A DNA stretch of 64,000 bases from Dipteris shenzhenensis (GCA_047967505.1 CM106540.1), one strand, 5' to 3'; shown: positions 33,457 through 45,353, numbered from the stretch's first letter. The notes: a model not told the origin generated them from the sequence alone. Made by a program: numbers and translations.

Positions 33457-33790
33457 TAAAATATCACTTGACAAAATTATTAACAAATGTTCTTAATAAA
33501 GAGATTTATCCTATCGAGCAAGCCTCCAATAGGCCAAATCGCTTTCTTGAGCACATTTCTTTGAATGTACTCCAATAGGCCAAATCACTTTCTTGAGCAC
33601 ATTCAAAGAAATGTGCTCAAGAAAGCAATTTGGCATATTGGAGGCTTGCTCAATAGGATAAATTGCTTTGTTAAGAACATTTCTCTTTGAATGTGCTCAA
33701 GAAAGCGATTTGGCCTATTGGAGGCTTGCTTAACAAGATAAATCACTTTGTTACGCACATTTCTTAATAATTTTGTCAAGTGATATTTTA
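33457..33790. repeat. 334-bp long inverted repeat between exons C and D
   Basis: The outermost 27 bases on each side (33457-33483 and 33764-33790) are perfect reverse complements. The arms continue inward, imperfectly, to a centre near 33605, through AGCAAGCCTCCAATAGGCCAA and CTTTCTTGAGCACA. Each arm itself contains two copies of the small hairpin core, so the element looks like two or more family members nested head to head. MITE-like insertion or a snap-back duplication are both possible. Confidence 0.88.
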
Positions 33791-34084
33791 ACATGAGCAT
33801 TTTTTGAAGCATCACTTCAACAAATTTGCTCAAAATAATGCCTCATATCAAGTTGAGTTTCTATTTGTCTTCAACTCATTATGTAATTTTTCCTCTTTTA
33901 AAATATTTTTGTTTTATCAAAATTATAAGATAAGATTAGGGTTTCCTCTAGGAGAAATGTGAACTTCAATTCTGATGTTATCCTAATGGAGCATCCTAAA
34001 GCTAGTAGACTCTCATTTTATGTAACTTGAATTTCTTTTTGTTGATGTCTAGACACAAGTAGATATTGATGAAGAGTTGTAAAT

Positions 34085-35405
34085 GATGTAGGGAAAAGGA
34101 AAAGGGGTTCAAGAGTATCAAGTACCCCTAAGGAAAGGACGTCATCACATGCCTCGGAAGGTTCCAAGGCAAGAGAAGAAACAAAACCATGTGATGAACT
34201 ATTTTTTTATTTCCTTCATAAGTGCAATGCCCAGCATGATTTCCATATTTTCTATGAAATGTTCAACAAGGAGCTAGATTATTCACATTTGGTTGACCAA
34301 CGCATTGAATTTTTGGATGAACAACGCAACATCTTTCAAAAGCTCATAGGGGAGGGAAGGATCTAGATTGGAAATAAGTATCACATCCACATCAACGATT
34401 TGTTGACAGATAATAAGTTTAGGACTTCCATTCATAAGAGGTATGAGCTTTTGCCAAAGCATGTTTAGGAAGAGTGCAACATGCAAAATAGAAAGTGCAA
34501 ACTTTTGGAGGAATGTTTAGGGTTTGTACTATACATGAACTACCATCATGTTGACCTTCAAGAGGGCTTGGAGACATAAGAGGATGAGGAAGCAAATGAG
34601 AGGCCCTGGGATCAAGAGGAACTTCAAGATGAGGTGGAAGTATCAAAGAAGGAGGATGAAGAGGAGGTGATAGACCTTGTCAAGGAGAGAGATGAAGCTA
34701 CTGCACTCGACATTGTGGCACTAAGGTTAGACACACTTAACGGGCCAGTAAGTGTTGAAGAACTTGACATCAAAAGCTGTGGCTGTGCCATGCCATTGCT
34801 GCCCACTTTCCAAATTGGAGATATGGAGTATATTCTTCTTCATGACATTCAAGCAATATTTTATTCGAGGGAAGATTATGCATCGACGTTAATTCTTGCC
34901 ATTTGGATTCTGAGATCATTACAGAGGATGACCCTTTCCACAGCATGGAAGACAACTTCAGCTCACCGAAATGTCTATCCACGTGCTTTGAGGAAGCTCA
35001 AAAATGTATGAGAGACTATGACATACATGACAAGACATTCATGAAGATTCAAGAAAACTTTAAATTTGATAAGATCAAAAAAAGGGAGGAGCATAATAGA
35101 GTACCAAAAGATATAATTGAGAGAAGCATGTTCCTTTGGAAGGACAAGGATCTAGAGGCAGATGAGAATATGAAGGTGAGTAATCTTGTCTTTTGGTAAC
35201 TCTGGTCTCATTTTCATTTGAGTAATCTTATCTTTTGATATCTCAGTTGTCATGTTGCCTTTAATGCTTTGTGTAGTTGTATGTTGAAGATGGCTTCTTC
35301 TTTGTGAAGTCTAGTGGGACTAGGGAAGGACTAGGGAGAGAGGTCTTGGATAGATTACCAACCTCTCTCAATATATTAAGAGGCTCTCTTCTGCAAAACT
35401 ATTAA
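34085..35405 (+). pseudogene. Main exon and last exon of the repeated-exon gene, broken
   Basis: The frame from 34085 is coding-like to about 34900 but has stops at 34364 (TAG), 34466 (TAG) and 34577 (TAA). It then shifts by one frame near 34900 and continues as SEIITEDDPFHSMEDNF to MK at 35175. There GTGAGT is a consensus donor. A 101-bp intron ends in GTGTAG at 35276, and the last exon, in phase 0, runs to a TAA at 35403. The predicted protein is basic at the N-terminus (GKRKRGSRVSS), then helical and acidic (EDEEEVIDLVKERDEA). No known domain was recognised. It could be a host gene copy or a gene captured by a transposon. The stops and shift suggest that this copy is non-functional. Confidence 0.5.
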
Positions 35406-35559
35406 TATATCATGGGCATTTAAGCAACAATGGTGAGACAGTTGTTTAGTTCTTCAAATATTTATCAGAGTTCTTGGGAGGTGATCAAATCAACCAGCAG
35501 AAGGACAAGATCATTCTTGTGGAAAAAATCTCTACTTAAAATTTGAATTCGTGATTTGA

Positions 35560-35765
35560 AAATTCGGACGAAAAATTCGTTTGGGAAAAAAAAAGAGCAA
35601 AAATTTGCTGCTGCCACGTCACATTTTTGCCACAATTCACCACCTCATCCATCAATATTCATACAAATAAAAAGTATTCGTACGAATATGTATTAGTACG
35701 AATAGCTTATTCATATGAATAAAGCTAATAGTACGAATAATTTCTCCTATATAGGCCATTAGTTG
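35560..35765. other. Palindrome-rich AT segment with a TATA-like motif
   Basis: ATTCGTACGAAT (about 35669), ATTCATATGAAT (about 35709) and several AGTACGAATA copies make interlocking palindromes. CCTATATAGGCC at about 35748 resembles an LTR or promoter TATA. No gene follows that I can recognise. Confidence 0.45.
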
Positions 35766-35905
35766 TTTGTACTATACTCATCTTGTGCTTGGTTCTCTAT
35801 ATGAGCAATAGATATCAAAGAAGAAAAAGAAAACAAGGAAGCCTCTTAGATTGCTCAAGCAATCTCTAAGGTCTAAAATAAGATGGAATTTGTGTTTTTG
35901 TATGT

Positions 35906-36487
35906 GTAAGTTCTTAGGAGCTTTTTTTAAAGCTCTTAAGATCTCTTGTGTGAATTGTTTTTGTGTTTTTGTTTGTTAGAGTTCATAGGATCTCTTGTGT
36001 GATATTTTTTGGAGTTTTTGTTTGTTAGAGTTCTTAGGATCTCTTTTTTGGAGTCCTGAAGATCTCTTGTGTAAATTGTTGTTATGTTTTTTTAAATTAG
36101 AGTTCTTAGGATCTCTTTTTGGAGTTCTGAATATCTCGTGTAAATTGTTTTTATGCTTTTTTTAATTAGACTTCTTAGGATGTCTTATGTAAATTATTTT
36201 TGTGCTTTTGTTTATTAGACTCCTTAGGATCTGTTATTTTTTATTTCTTAAGATCTCTTATATAAATTGTTGTTGTGTTTTTGTTTGTTAAATTTCTTAG
36301 AACCTCTTGTGTTAATTATATTTGTGTTTTTATTTGTTAGAGTTCTTAGGATCTCTTGTTTGAGATATTCATCTTTTGTGTAAATTGTAAATTGTTTTTA
36401 TGTTTTTATTTGTTAGAGTTCTTAGGATCTCTTGTTTGAGATCTTTAGCTCTTGTGTAAATTGTAAATTGTGTATTTATTTATATTA
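35906..36487. repeat. Minisatellite based on GTTCTTAGGATCTCTTGTG
   Basis: About nine units of 49-76 bp, each starting GTTCTTAGGATCTCTTGT or a variant, then TAAATTGTTTTTGTG and TTTTTGTTTGTTAGA. Units differ by a deletable inner piece near GAGTTCTGAAGATCTC. Confidence 0.85.
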
Positions 36488-36919
36488 GTTTAAGTTATTT
36501 GTGTGGAATGTGATTGTTTGTGTTGTTCTTTCTTTTGTGAAAAAATAGATACGAAAAGTTTTTGAGTTGTAATTGTAATTCTCTTACGTGAATAAATACT
36601 AGTTTTTTTCTTATGTGAAAAAGGTTTGTGAATAAATTTTATGAAATAAAGTTAGTTCTTATGTGAGTAAATTAAAATTTATTTTTATGTAAATAAACTT
36701 TTTATGAATAAATTCTATGAAATAAAGCTATAAACCATTAATGTCAATAATTAGTTAGAGAAAGTTAGTTCAATACAGTGCAGAAAAAAGCATCATATAG
36801 TCACTGTTTTGACTATAGTGATTGTATAAACATTGTATTGTTAGTAAGCTTTCAAACTCTTGCAAAGTTTAGCAACTGATTTTGAATCATATTATATCTT
36901 TGATTTTCAAAGTAGTTGT

Positions 36920-37395
36920 ATTGAATTTCAAAGCTGGCATCATATAGCCACTGATTTACTCTAGGAACTTAAGTGTACATGTATTGAATTTGAAAATTTT
37001 ACATAATATAGTCATTGCTTTGCTCTATTGAGTTGTGCATTGTACATTTTGTTACAAAGTTCCTAAGCTCTATCTATCCACATGTGGTTCACAAAAGTCT
37101 TTGATTGTCTCCATTCTGCATGTCTCTGTGCAGCAGTTGAGTTATCCAAGATTTGTTGGATTGAATTTCAAAGCTGGCATCATATAGCCACTGATTTACT
37201 CTAGGAACTTAAGTGTACATGTATTGAATTTGAAAATTTTACATAATATAGTCATTGCTTTGCTCTATTGAGTTGTGCATTGTACATTTTGTTACAAAGT
37301 TCCTAAGCTCTATCTATCCACATGTGGTTCACAAAAGTCTTTGATTGTCTCCATTCTGCATGTCTCTGTGCAGCAGTTGAGTTATCCAAGATTTG
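36920..37395. repeat. Perfect tandem duplication, 236 bp identical at a 240-bp offset
   Basis: 36920-37155 and 37160-37395 show no difference when compared line by line. A diverged third relative (GCATCATATAGTCACTG) lies near 36788. Confidence 0.97.
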
Positions 37396-37399
37396 CCTT

Positions 37400-39100
37400 C
37401 TTCTTTCTTTTTGGGCCATCTTGAATGCTAGTTTGACTTTGATGTTGCCACTTTTTTCATACATTGCAACCTTTGTAGCATACATCGATAAAACCACTGG
37501 AAAACTTCTTTGAGGCTATTTGCCTTGTGTGCTCCTTCAAACTATTGCATATGTCGGAAAAATACATTTTGTGCTGTGTAATGAGACTCCTCCATTCCTT
37601 GAGTTGACCAAATTGCAAGGCATCCATAGTTTTTTACAAAATATGGAAGATGCTTGTAGATAATATGCTGGATTTACAATAAACAAGAAGTCACATTCTG
37701 TTTTTAAGAGACCCATCACCTAAAACAAACAAAAAAAAAGGAATCATTTACTCTTGACTACTAATATAATTTAATTTTTTAAATAATGATTTCACACAAT
37801 GGATTGAAGTGTTTATTGTTAATGTATTATTGAGTAAGATTTAATATACTTTACTATATACTTTTAAATATTATAATTATTCAAATAAAAATGTTACCTT
37901 CATACTTTCATATCATCTTTGTTTTATCATCTTGCATAGATCAATTTGTGTTTAGCTAGGAGGTCTTTGATTTAAAGCTAATTTGATGATTTTGGGTCTA
38001 AAACTCATAGTAAAAGATCCAATTGATGAAGGCTTCCAAATATGGTGTGTGTAGAATATGTATTTGTTTTTAACCCTTCTTTCAACATATCATTGAAACA
38101 TGCAATTTTAAAAAGTTACAATAAAGTAATATACTCAACTCTCTCTCTAGGAGGGAAAAGAGATTAAAATAGTGGACTATAAATTCCAGACAAAACTTTG
38201 AAACACGTAGTTCTTCTCATCTCAAAGAGAGTCTCCCTTTGTGAATATTTGTATTTTATCTTATTATGTCATACATTCATTAAAGTGTTCTTCATAGCTT
38301 GTATAGTAGGTCATCCTGCATCTAGTAATGTACACACAACTCATAACACAAGCAAAGAATTGGAGATTCTATCATCTACCCAAAGTCATTAATATTAATC
38401 TATAATATACTTGAAATATGCATCTTATCAAAATTCTTGGTCTATAAGGGTAACAAACAATAGTTCTCACTTAATATGCAATAGTATTTACTCTTGAAGA
38501 GCTTGCAAAAGTAGGCCAATAAGCATTAGTATTGTACTACATAAAGGATGACACAAGGGTATGCATCCATGTGTAAAAGGAGCACCCACCTTGACTACCA
38601 ATCTGAAGAATGATCAAAATCCCAACAACTACTTCAAATGATTATAACCCCATAAGATGGAAAATTGTTCTTTTAGAAGGGATTTTTTATCCTCTCTCCA
38701 GACATTCTAAAGTGGTGCAATTGATCAAGGACTAACCGCTTTGGTTTATAGGGTAGATGAAAAATGTGGCAGCTCAAGTGCATCCATCAACCCTATTAAG
38801 GATTTTACTGTAGAGAGACTCTCAACAAGATAGTTAAGCTAAACACTCTAACAAGGCGTTACTCTCAATAAGATAGTTACACTAAACAATCTAACGAGGC
38901 GTTACTCAATACCTAGTAGAGAAAACAAGATAGTTAAGATTAAAACTTTAACTAGGTAGCACGTTACTCAATAAAAGGAAAGAAAGATTGAAAATTAATC
39001 ATCTCATTAGATTAATCTAAATCTGATGGGAAGGTGAAGTCACATGATCTATGTCTTAGAGTAAAGTAAATGACTCATTGCATGAAGTAAGCTCTTAGAG
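37400..39100. other. No gene seen; short repeats near 38820-38970
   Basis: AT-rich. AAGATAGTTA followed by CTAA and CGTTACTC recurs three times between 38827 and 38970. Confidence 0.45.
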
Positions 39101-41470
39101 CTCCTCCATCATAGCACCCACATCCCCCCCTCTCGTTGCTACCATCTCCCTCTACTCCCATGCCCCATCAACTATACTTCTATGGCACATATTTCCCCCC
39201 CTCTTGTTGTTGTTGTGCCTCTACCTTCATTCACATAACTTGTTGCACCTTTGTACACTCCATCCTCCACTACTTTAGTCACCTACTCTTTTGCCTCTCT
39301 CAAGTGTTGCTCCTGTCACTTTTTGCTATTGTGGTAGGTAAATGGTCCTATAGTGAGTCTTTTGTATGCATAAGTCTTTAACCCCTAATCTAATTGTAGC
39401 TCCTTGAGGAGCGCTTCTTGGAGTCTAATCCTTGGCTTTAGGGGCATGAGTGGTGACATGTGCATAGGTTTCTCCTGCTCAAGCATCCCGGCTCAAGTTT
39501 TTGAGGGGATGCTGCTATCTCACATCTCCTCTTTCCTCAAAAGAAAAAAAATCGGGAAGACATCCATTTAGTCCCACACACCCAAAAGGAGCCAAGTGCA
39601 TCATTGGACCTAGCTGTGATGGCACTAGAGGGTAACCATATCCAAGAGGCCACCATCTATGGGAGGGGTTTCTTCCTTCTCTAGAGGTCCCTTGACATCG
39701 GCTAGGTCTTAGTGGAGTAGAGTACCATATTTCTTAGCCCGTACCTTCTATTCTTCATTCCTTTATCCCACAGGTTCACAATCGATGACATGGACACAAT
39801 GCGCATGTAATGCACTTTCTCTTGATGCTCTACTTCCTGAGGCTCTTGAGGGAGTATCAACAAACCTTGTCCTCCATTTAAGAGCATTTTGGCATAGTGA
39901 TCAAGTCCCCATCTACCATAGAAACTTCCACTTTGACATCTGAAGTACCATGCGTTAGGGTCATCATTGAGTTCCTAAAGGCTCTATCTGGTGAGATCTT
40001 CCTTGAGGAACTAAACAAGGGAAAGCTTTGATAGAGGGTGAGTTTTTGGATTCTTGGGTCTACCTTTGATGTAGGCAGGTGGCCCAGGGGGGGGGGATCA
40101 CTAAGAAATATGTAAGATAGCATGTGCAATCAATAGAAGGGGTTTTGTATCTTTATGGAGTTACAGAAAATAGACGTACATAAGGGGTTTTTTAATTCAA
40201 AAAGTGAAAATTTTCATACATAAGGGATACTTTAATCATATCATAATTTATAGAAGGGGTGTATATTGGTTATAAAAATACGGAGGTAGGGGACTTTTTT
40301 AGTACCCCTTGATCACATGGCTATATGGAGTTTCTACATGAGGAGCCAGGGAGCAAGTTAGACACCCATCTCTTGCAACCTTGCCAAGTGTAGTAGCATG
40401 AGGATAGCAAAGAGTCTTAGACCCCTTGGCTAGAGCCTTTCAAGGGGGCCTAGAATAAGGTGTGTCTAAAAGAAGTTAGGCAAGAGAGCTACAAAGAACC
40501 ACAAACAGCAAGCCCAACTCAAGGGAAGCAGACTCCTAAGGGAGAGGTCTTCCTTAATCTCCTAGAAGAGTTGCCAAAGGCTTGCAACACCCATGCATCT
40601 TCACGGAGGGAGGACATAGGAGAGCCCATCTTACCAAACCCTCCCATCCCTCTCATTCAACCCAAACCCCAGCCCCACCCCTTGGATCTTCACCCTCATC
40701 CCCTCTGTCTCCCTAGATACCATCTCCCTTGCTAGCCCCTCCTGCCACCCTCATGACCCACTACCCACCCTTGCCCTCGATAAAATGGGCTCTCTAGCTC
40801 CCTCCTCCCATCCATCTCCCTCAGAAACTTGGCTTCTTTTGTGCCTAACCTTGCTAGTAAGGGTGCGGCTTTGGCCTCTTCCTCACAGCAGTCCCCAGCC
40901 CAGCCCTCTCCAAGAATAGGTTGTAGCTCTCAAAAAGCTGAGAGAGGGAGATGGCCCCTTTTCTCATCTTTTGAGTTTGAGGCCTCACCTCGGAAAGCTT
41001 CTATCATGAAAGTTCTGAGGTCTTGGATCTTGAAACTACCTTCATATCCCAAATGATTACCCTTGACATGGAGATGGTCTTAACCCCACACCCCTAAAAG
41101 GAGGGTTCCATTGGAGTAGGTGCCTCGACCTTTCTGGAGTTTCAACTTTTCTTCCACAGAAGAGGAGAACTAGAATTTTGTCCTCTTTGCACTAGTGACA
41201 AGGAACTAGATGTTCCGCATGATGGAGGGGTGGATGGGACCCCAAGGGAGGGAGTTGTGGAACTCCCACAGAGATGTGGCTACTTCCAAGGCGGCATTCT
41301 TGATGGAGAGATAGGACCTGGGTGGCCTTGCAATGGCTATGATTCAATTAAGACCTTGGGTCATGGTTCACTTAGACATTCTGCATGCTTGTATGAACGT
41401 TCACTTCTCCCTCATTCATACCCCTTGTCAATTGGCTTTTCAAGAGATATTGAACTTTGGCTCTATGCCT
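39100..41470. other. No convincing gene; possible 5' part of the LINE
   Basis: Pro- and Ser-rich frames at 40460-40735 and 40829-41056 face the same way as the LINE reverse transcriptase that follows. They could be its ORF1 or spacer, but no knuckle or endonuclease motif was found. Confidence 0.3.
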
Positions 41471-41479
41471 TAGTCCTTC

Positions 41480-42240
41480 AGTCGTGGAATGAATTGGAGA
41501 TGTGTTAGTCTGCTAGACACCACTCATAGAATCTTAGCCAAGGCCTTGAGCTTGCGATTGGGGCCCCACCTAGATGACATCATCCACGACATGCAAAAGA
41601 CAAGTTTAATTCAAGAAGGCAGCATCCTAGACCCATCCTCACGTTTTGGAAGGAAGTGGATTAGGCTCGAGAGGAGTCTCAACCTAGTGTGATCCTTCTT
41701 TGGATTTCAAGAAGGCTTATGACAATCTGGAGTGGTCTTTTTGGGAGGCCACCATGCAGAGGATAGGTTTTTTAGATAGGTAGATTCATGAGATCTTGGT
41801 CTTGTATGCAGGGAGTGCTAGTCAGATGCTTACCAGAGGTCACATAGGGAGGCCATTGCACTTTCCCACTCACTACATCATGGCTGCCCCCTAGCTCTCA
41901 CTTCCTTTTTCTCTTTGTGGTAGAGGGTATGGAATACTTTTTGTGATCTTAGGCACTAGGTCTCGCTAGGTTGTGGCCCCTGATTCATCATAAGGAGGAT
42001 CTTATTGACTTAGAGTTTGTAGGTGACAATACTCTATGTAGGGCACAAAAAAGGGGATAGAGGGAGTATAGGGAGCCCTAGAGATACTTGGCCTCCCAGG
42101 GTAAGATCAATTGGACCAAAAAGTTGGCTTTTTGAGAAGGTTCAAGAGATCTTGGATAGGGAGGCTACACTTGGCTTTCAATTGAGTCCATGTAGCATAA
42201 AATGAGATACCTAGGCTAGCAAGTGGGCATTGCCATTTCA
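41480..42240 (+). pseudogene. LINE (non-LTR) reverse transcriptase remnant
   Basis: The plus strand near 41489 reads WRCVSLLDTTHRILAKALSL, which matches the WRPISLLN...KILAKALA block of plant LINE RT, and then IQEGSILD. At 41700 it reads LDFKKAYDNLEWSFWEATMQ, RT motif A. Near 42012 FVGDNTL stands where FADD is expected, so the second catalytic Asp is lost. Frames change several times and the endonuclease domain is not seen upstream. Confidence 0.8.
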
Positions 42241-42379
42241 GCAAAACAATAGATTGACCCCATGCTTGAGAGTGTGCAGGACAAGATTTTGTGCTAAAGC
42301 TTGGCCAAAACATCTCTTGTAGGCAAGCCTTTGTGGCCAACCAAGTCCTCTTGGTTATAGCTTGGTACGTAGCCTCACG

Positions 42380-42567
42380 CTAGTGTTTTTACAAAGGTTG
42401 CATGGGACAACTCACGTGCTTAGCGTGCAACTTCTTATGGGCAGGTTTGGATGGGATAGCTCAGGTGCCTAGTGTGCAACTAGAATCAATCTAGTGCTTT
42501 TACAAAGTTTGCATGGAACAACTCAAGTGCCTAGTGTGCAACTTCTTGTGGGCAAGTTCGGATGGTA
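42380..42567. repeat. Direct repeat of about 77 bp, offset 111 bp
   Basis: CTAGTG(T/C)TTTTACAAAG, GCATGG(G/A)ACAACTCA and GTGCAACTTCTT occur at 42380 and again at 42491. Confidence 0.8.
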
Positions 42568-42569
42568 GA

Positions 42570-45290
42570 TAGAACACTATAGCCAAGGTGCCTAGAAGAT
42601 AGTGATCTTGCCTAAGGTAGAGAGAGGACTTGACATCATTTATCCCAAGATGCCTAGCAGAGCCACGTTGGGCAAGTTAATTATACGCGATCTTACCCAA
42701 GGCTCCAAGGCTTAGAAGCTTTTACTGTAGTAGCAGAGGCTTCTCAAGAACACCTCTTGCACAGGATGACAGTGGTAGCAATCTCACGCATGAATCTTTT
42801 CAGAGGATCCCCTCACAAGGAACTGCTCCCCATGGATGAGGAGTCTTCATAGGGTTTGCCAGCATTTGTCCAGATTCAAGCTAGCTCGTAGTGTTGTGAG
42901 GAGTTTAAGCAATACCCCCTTATATGGCTGCAAAAGTTTTGAGATCAAGAGGTCTAATGTTGGGGTAGAGGACACACATTGTGGATGGGCTTAATGGGAT
43001 AGTGGCCCAACCTATTCCTTTGGGGTTTCAAGGCACCTTTAGGGCTTCAAAGCACTATCCCATAGAGTAAGAGGCATGAGCTCGAGCACCCTCTCATCTG
43101 AAAAGGGCATGCACGCATCTGTTGGAAATCAATGCTATGATCCCAAAGTCTCAGTGGGAGGGGTTGAATAGACCTCGAATCCCCCACACTAGGATGGGCA
43201 ATTTCTAGGACCGGAGTGCCCCTCAGAATCTAATTTTTGCAGAGGTCCCTTGCTTCCTACCATTCCAGACAGTATAGAGTGGGGCTTGGATGTTGATATG
43301 CCACTAGACTTGCTCAAGAGGCAGAAGATTAAGTTATCGGGCTGCTTGGGCAAGGACTAGAGCATTGGTCGAATTCTAGTTTCATCAAGACAAAAGGGGG
43401 CACGGTGGCATCTTTGGTTATGGGAAGGCCGGCCCCTTCGAGAGAGACCAAAATCCCAATGAGTGGTTCTCGTTTCTTGGACAAGTAGGACACTCGGATA
43501 GAGTAGAGGACGTGCCTTTCTTCTCGTACACGACACACATTAGTAGGCATCCACTATTAGAGCTAGCAATGTGGAATCCCTGGAGAGAGCATCATTGGAT
43601 TGAGCAACAGGTTTCACAGGAGGTCATCTCCAAATTTTGGTCATAACTATGAACTAGCCGGGTAGTAGGCATAGAAAGATCTACTTCTTCTAGATGGTGG
43701 TGCATGGAGGTTTTCCCATCGATGCATGACTGGAGTAGATGTGAGTAGATTGTAGATGCCTCAACAAATCTACTTTTGGATGGTGGTGCATGGAGGTTTG
43801 CCGATTGGTCCATGGCCGAAGCAAATGCGAGTAGATGGTAGATGCCACTATTACAAAGATCTCGAAATGATCCCACATTGTCTTTGGGGTTATTCTACAA
43901 CATAAAGGATTTGGATGGGTGCCCTCCAAATAGTCACTGAGATGCAGAGGTCACCGCCGCAAGCTGAGCCTTCTAGAAATGTGACCACCTGTCAACGAGC
44001 ACTCAAGATCTTGATGTCCTGCACTCCTAAATGGTGTGCAAGTTATAGATGTCATGCCACATGGCAACTAGGGCTACCCATTGCAAAACTGTAGTGGGCA
44101 ACCCAGATGTTCCAACGGTGATGTTGGACACTGTCTCCCATACACTATCCTGTGGCAATGGCGAACCTTGGTTGTTAGCCCCTGTTTTAAAGATTCCCTA
44201 GGGTTTTCTAGAAAAGGACTTGTTGAACAACTAGTTTTTCTTCCTTTATCAACAACCCTTGGTTGACTCATTTACATGGTTGCTTTTTTTCAAGCACAAA
44301 GCTTATTTTCTCTATGGAGAAAAAAACGATGGATCTAAACCTCAAGCTTGGATAGAAATATGTGCGCTTGCATGTACTGCAACAGAGGTTTGAACTATTT
44401 GCTAGACTTTGAGAATTCAAGAAAGGGCAAATAGTGAAGTTGTTCAATCAAATGTCTTTGATTTGAATATGGGGGAGGATGTCTCCAAATCATTTTTTTG
44501 GGTTCTACAAACAATGGGAGCAAGGTACGATAAGAGATGTTGCAACTGGTACGATAAGAGATGTTGCAACTGTTTTGCTTAGCAAGTCATGACATTGCAT
44601 TGATTATGCAGAGAGTTCTCTTTGCCAGAGACATAGTTTTACAATGTAGCAAAAAGGAAGAATCGCACCATTGTTGACTGTGCAAGGAGCATGATGTAGA
44701 CTAAGGACATACCTGAAAAGTATTAAGAAGCAGCAGTTTGCATAATGGTTTATCTTTCAAAAAACTAGCCCCCTACAACAGTTGCACAATGATTTATCTA
44801 TCAAACTGGCCCCCTGGAAATGCTATAGAGTGGGCATATGGAAAATGTGATCAACTACCTATGCACATGTGCCAAAAGACAAAAGAGCTAGCTTGATACC
44901 AAACCAGAGAATTATTATTTGTGCATACGCATTGGTTTTCTTGGTGGGGACGCCCACAGAGACTAGAAATTAGTCCAGAGATTTATGTTGCATGCAAAGG
45001 CTAACAATTAATGGGTGCAATGGCTATGCACTTTGATTAATTGTTGTAGGTACAAGAGGGGGGTAAATTGCCCTACCTTTAAGGGGCTAAGGCTGACTAT
45101 CAAGGGGAGATCACAACAGCATAGTTTGCAAGCCTCTACAGCTGCCAATTAATTTTGGCATGTAATTAGTTATGGATAGGCAAATGACACCTGGCACTTG
45201 CATGAGAGGGGAGCTGATCTCCCTTGTAATTTGAAACTGCTCACGTTTTGTAATCAGCCTGTGAGCTGCAGATCTGAATTTCTGTAAACT
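42570..45290. other. No gene seen; two small tandem duplications
   Basis: 43679-43765 and 43765-43850 share GGATGGTGGTGCATGGAGGTTT-type sequence. A 24-bp unit starting GGTACGATAAGAGATG is exactly doubled at 44524-44571. Coding frames here are short and unrecognised. Confidence 0.5.
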
Positions 45291-45350
45291 CTTTTTATCT
45301 GTAGAATAAAGACCTCTCGGGGGGGCCTAGCCTCTTGGTTTTGGGCACTA

Positions 45351-45353
45351 GTC

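Larger units (their letters stand above)
32538..34004 (+). pseudogene. Array of four related phase-1 exons (A-D) with hairpin introns
   Basis: A is 32538-32621 (84 bp); B 32899-32973, C 33323-33397 and D 33930-34004 are each 75 bp. All four are preceded by AG. A, C and D are followed by GT (GTAGAA, GTATAA, GTAGAC); B has TT there. Each starts after the first base of a codon and ends on the first base of one, so any can be skipped or added without shifting the frame. B and C begin (D)KGK; D begins (D)KI and A (D)QR. A and C share an ending P-I-P-G, B ends P-R-P, and the middle aligns as a basic stretch and then a V-rich stretch. The product family is unknown. The introns contain the hairpins at 32731, 33066 and 33457. 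Similarity and equal lengths argue for tandem exon duplication. Whether it is still expressed is unclear, because the following exon is broken. Confidence 0.5.

Noticed and set aside
31212-33790. CRISPR array
   Set aside because: Repeats are inverted, irregularly spaced and interrupted by exon-like sequence, and the genome is plant nuclear DNA.
34364-34579. Stops removable by U-to-C editing, giving an intact protein
   Set aside because: The three stops are of types that organelle editing in ferns can repair, but the gene has spliceosomal introns and nuclear transposon neighbours, so organelle editing should not apply, and the frameshift would remain.
37303-37497. 64-residue basic minus-strand ORF as a gene
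   Set aside because: It overlaps the perfect duplication, lacks any motif and has no continuation.
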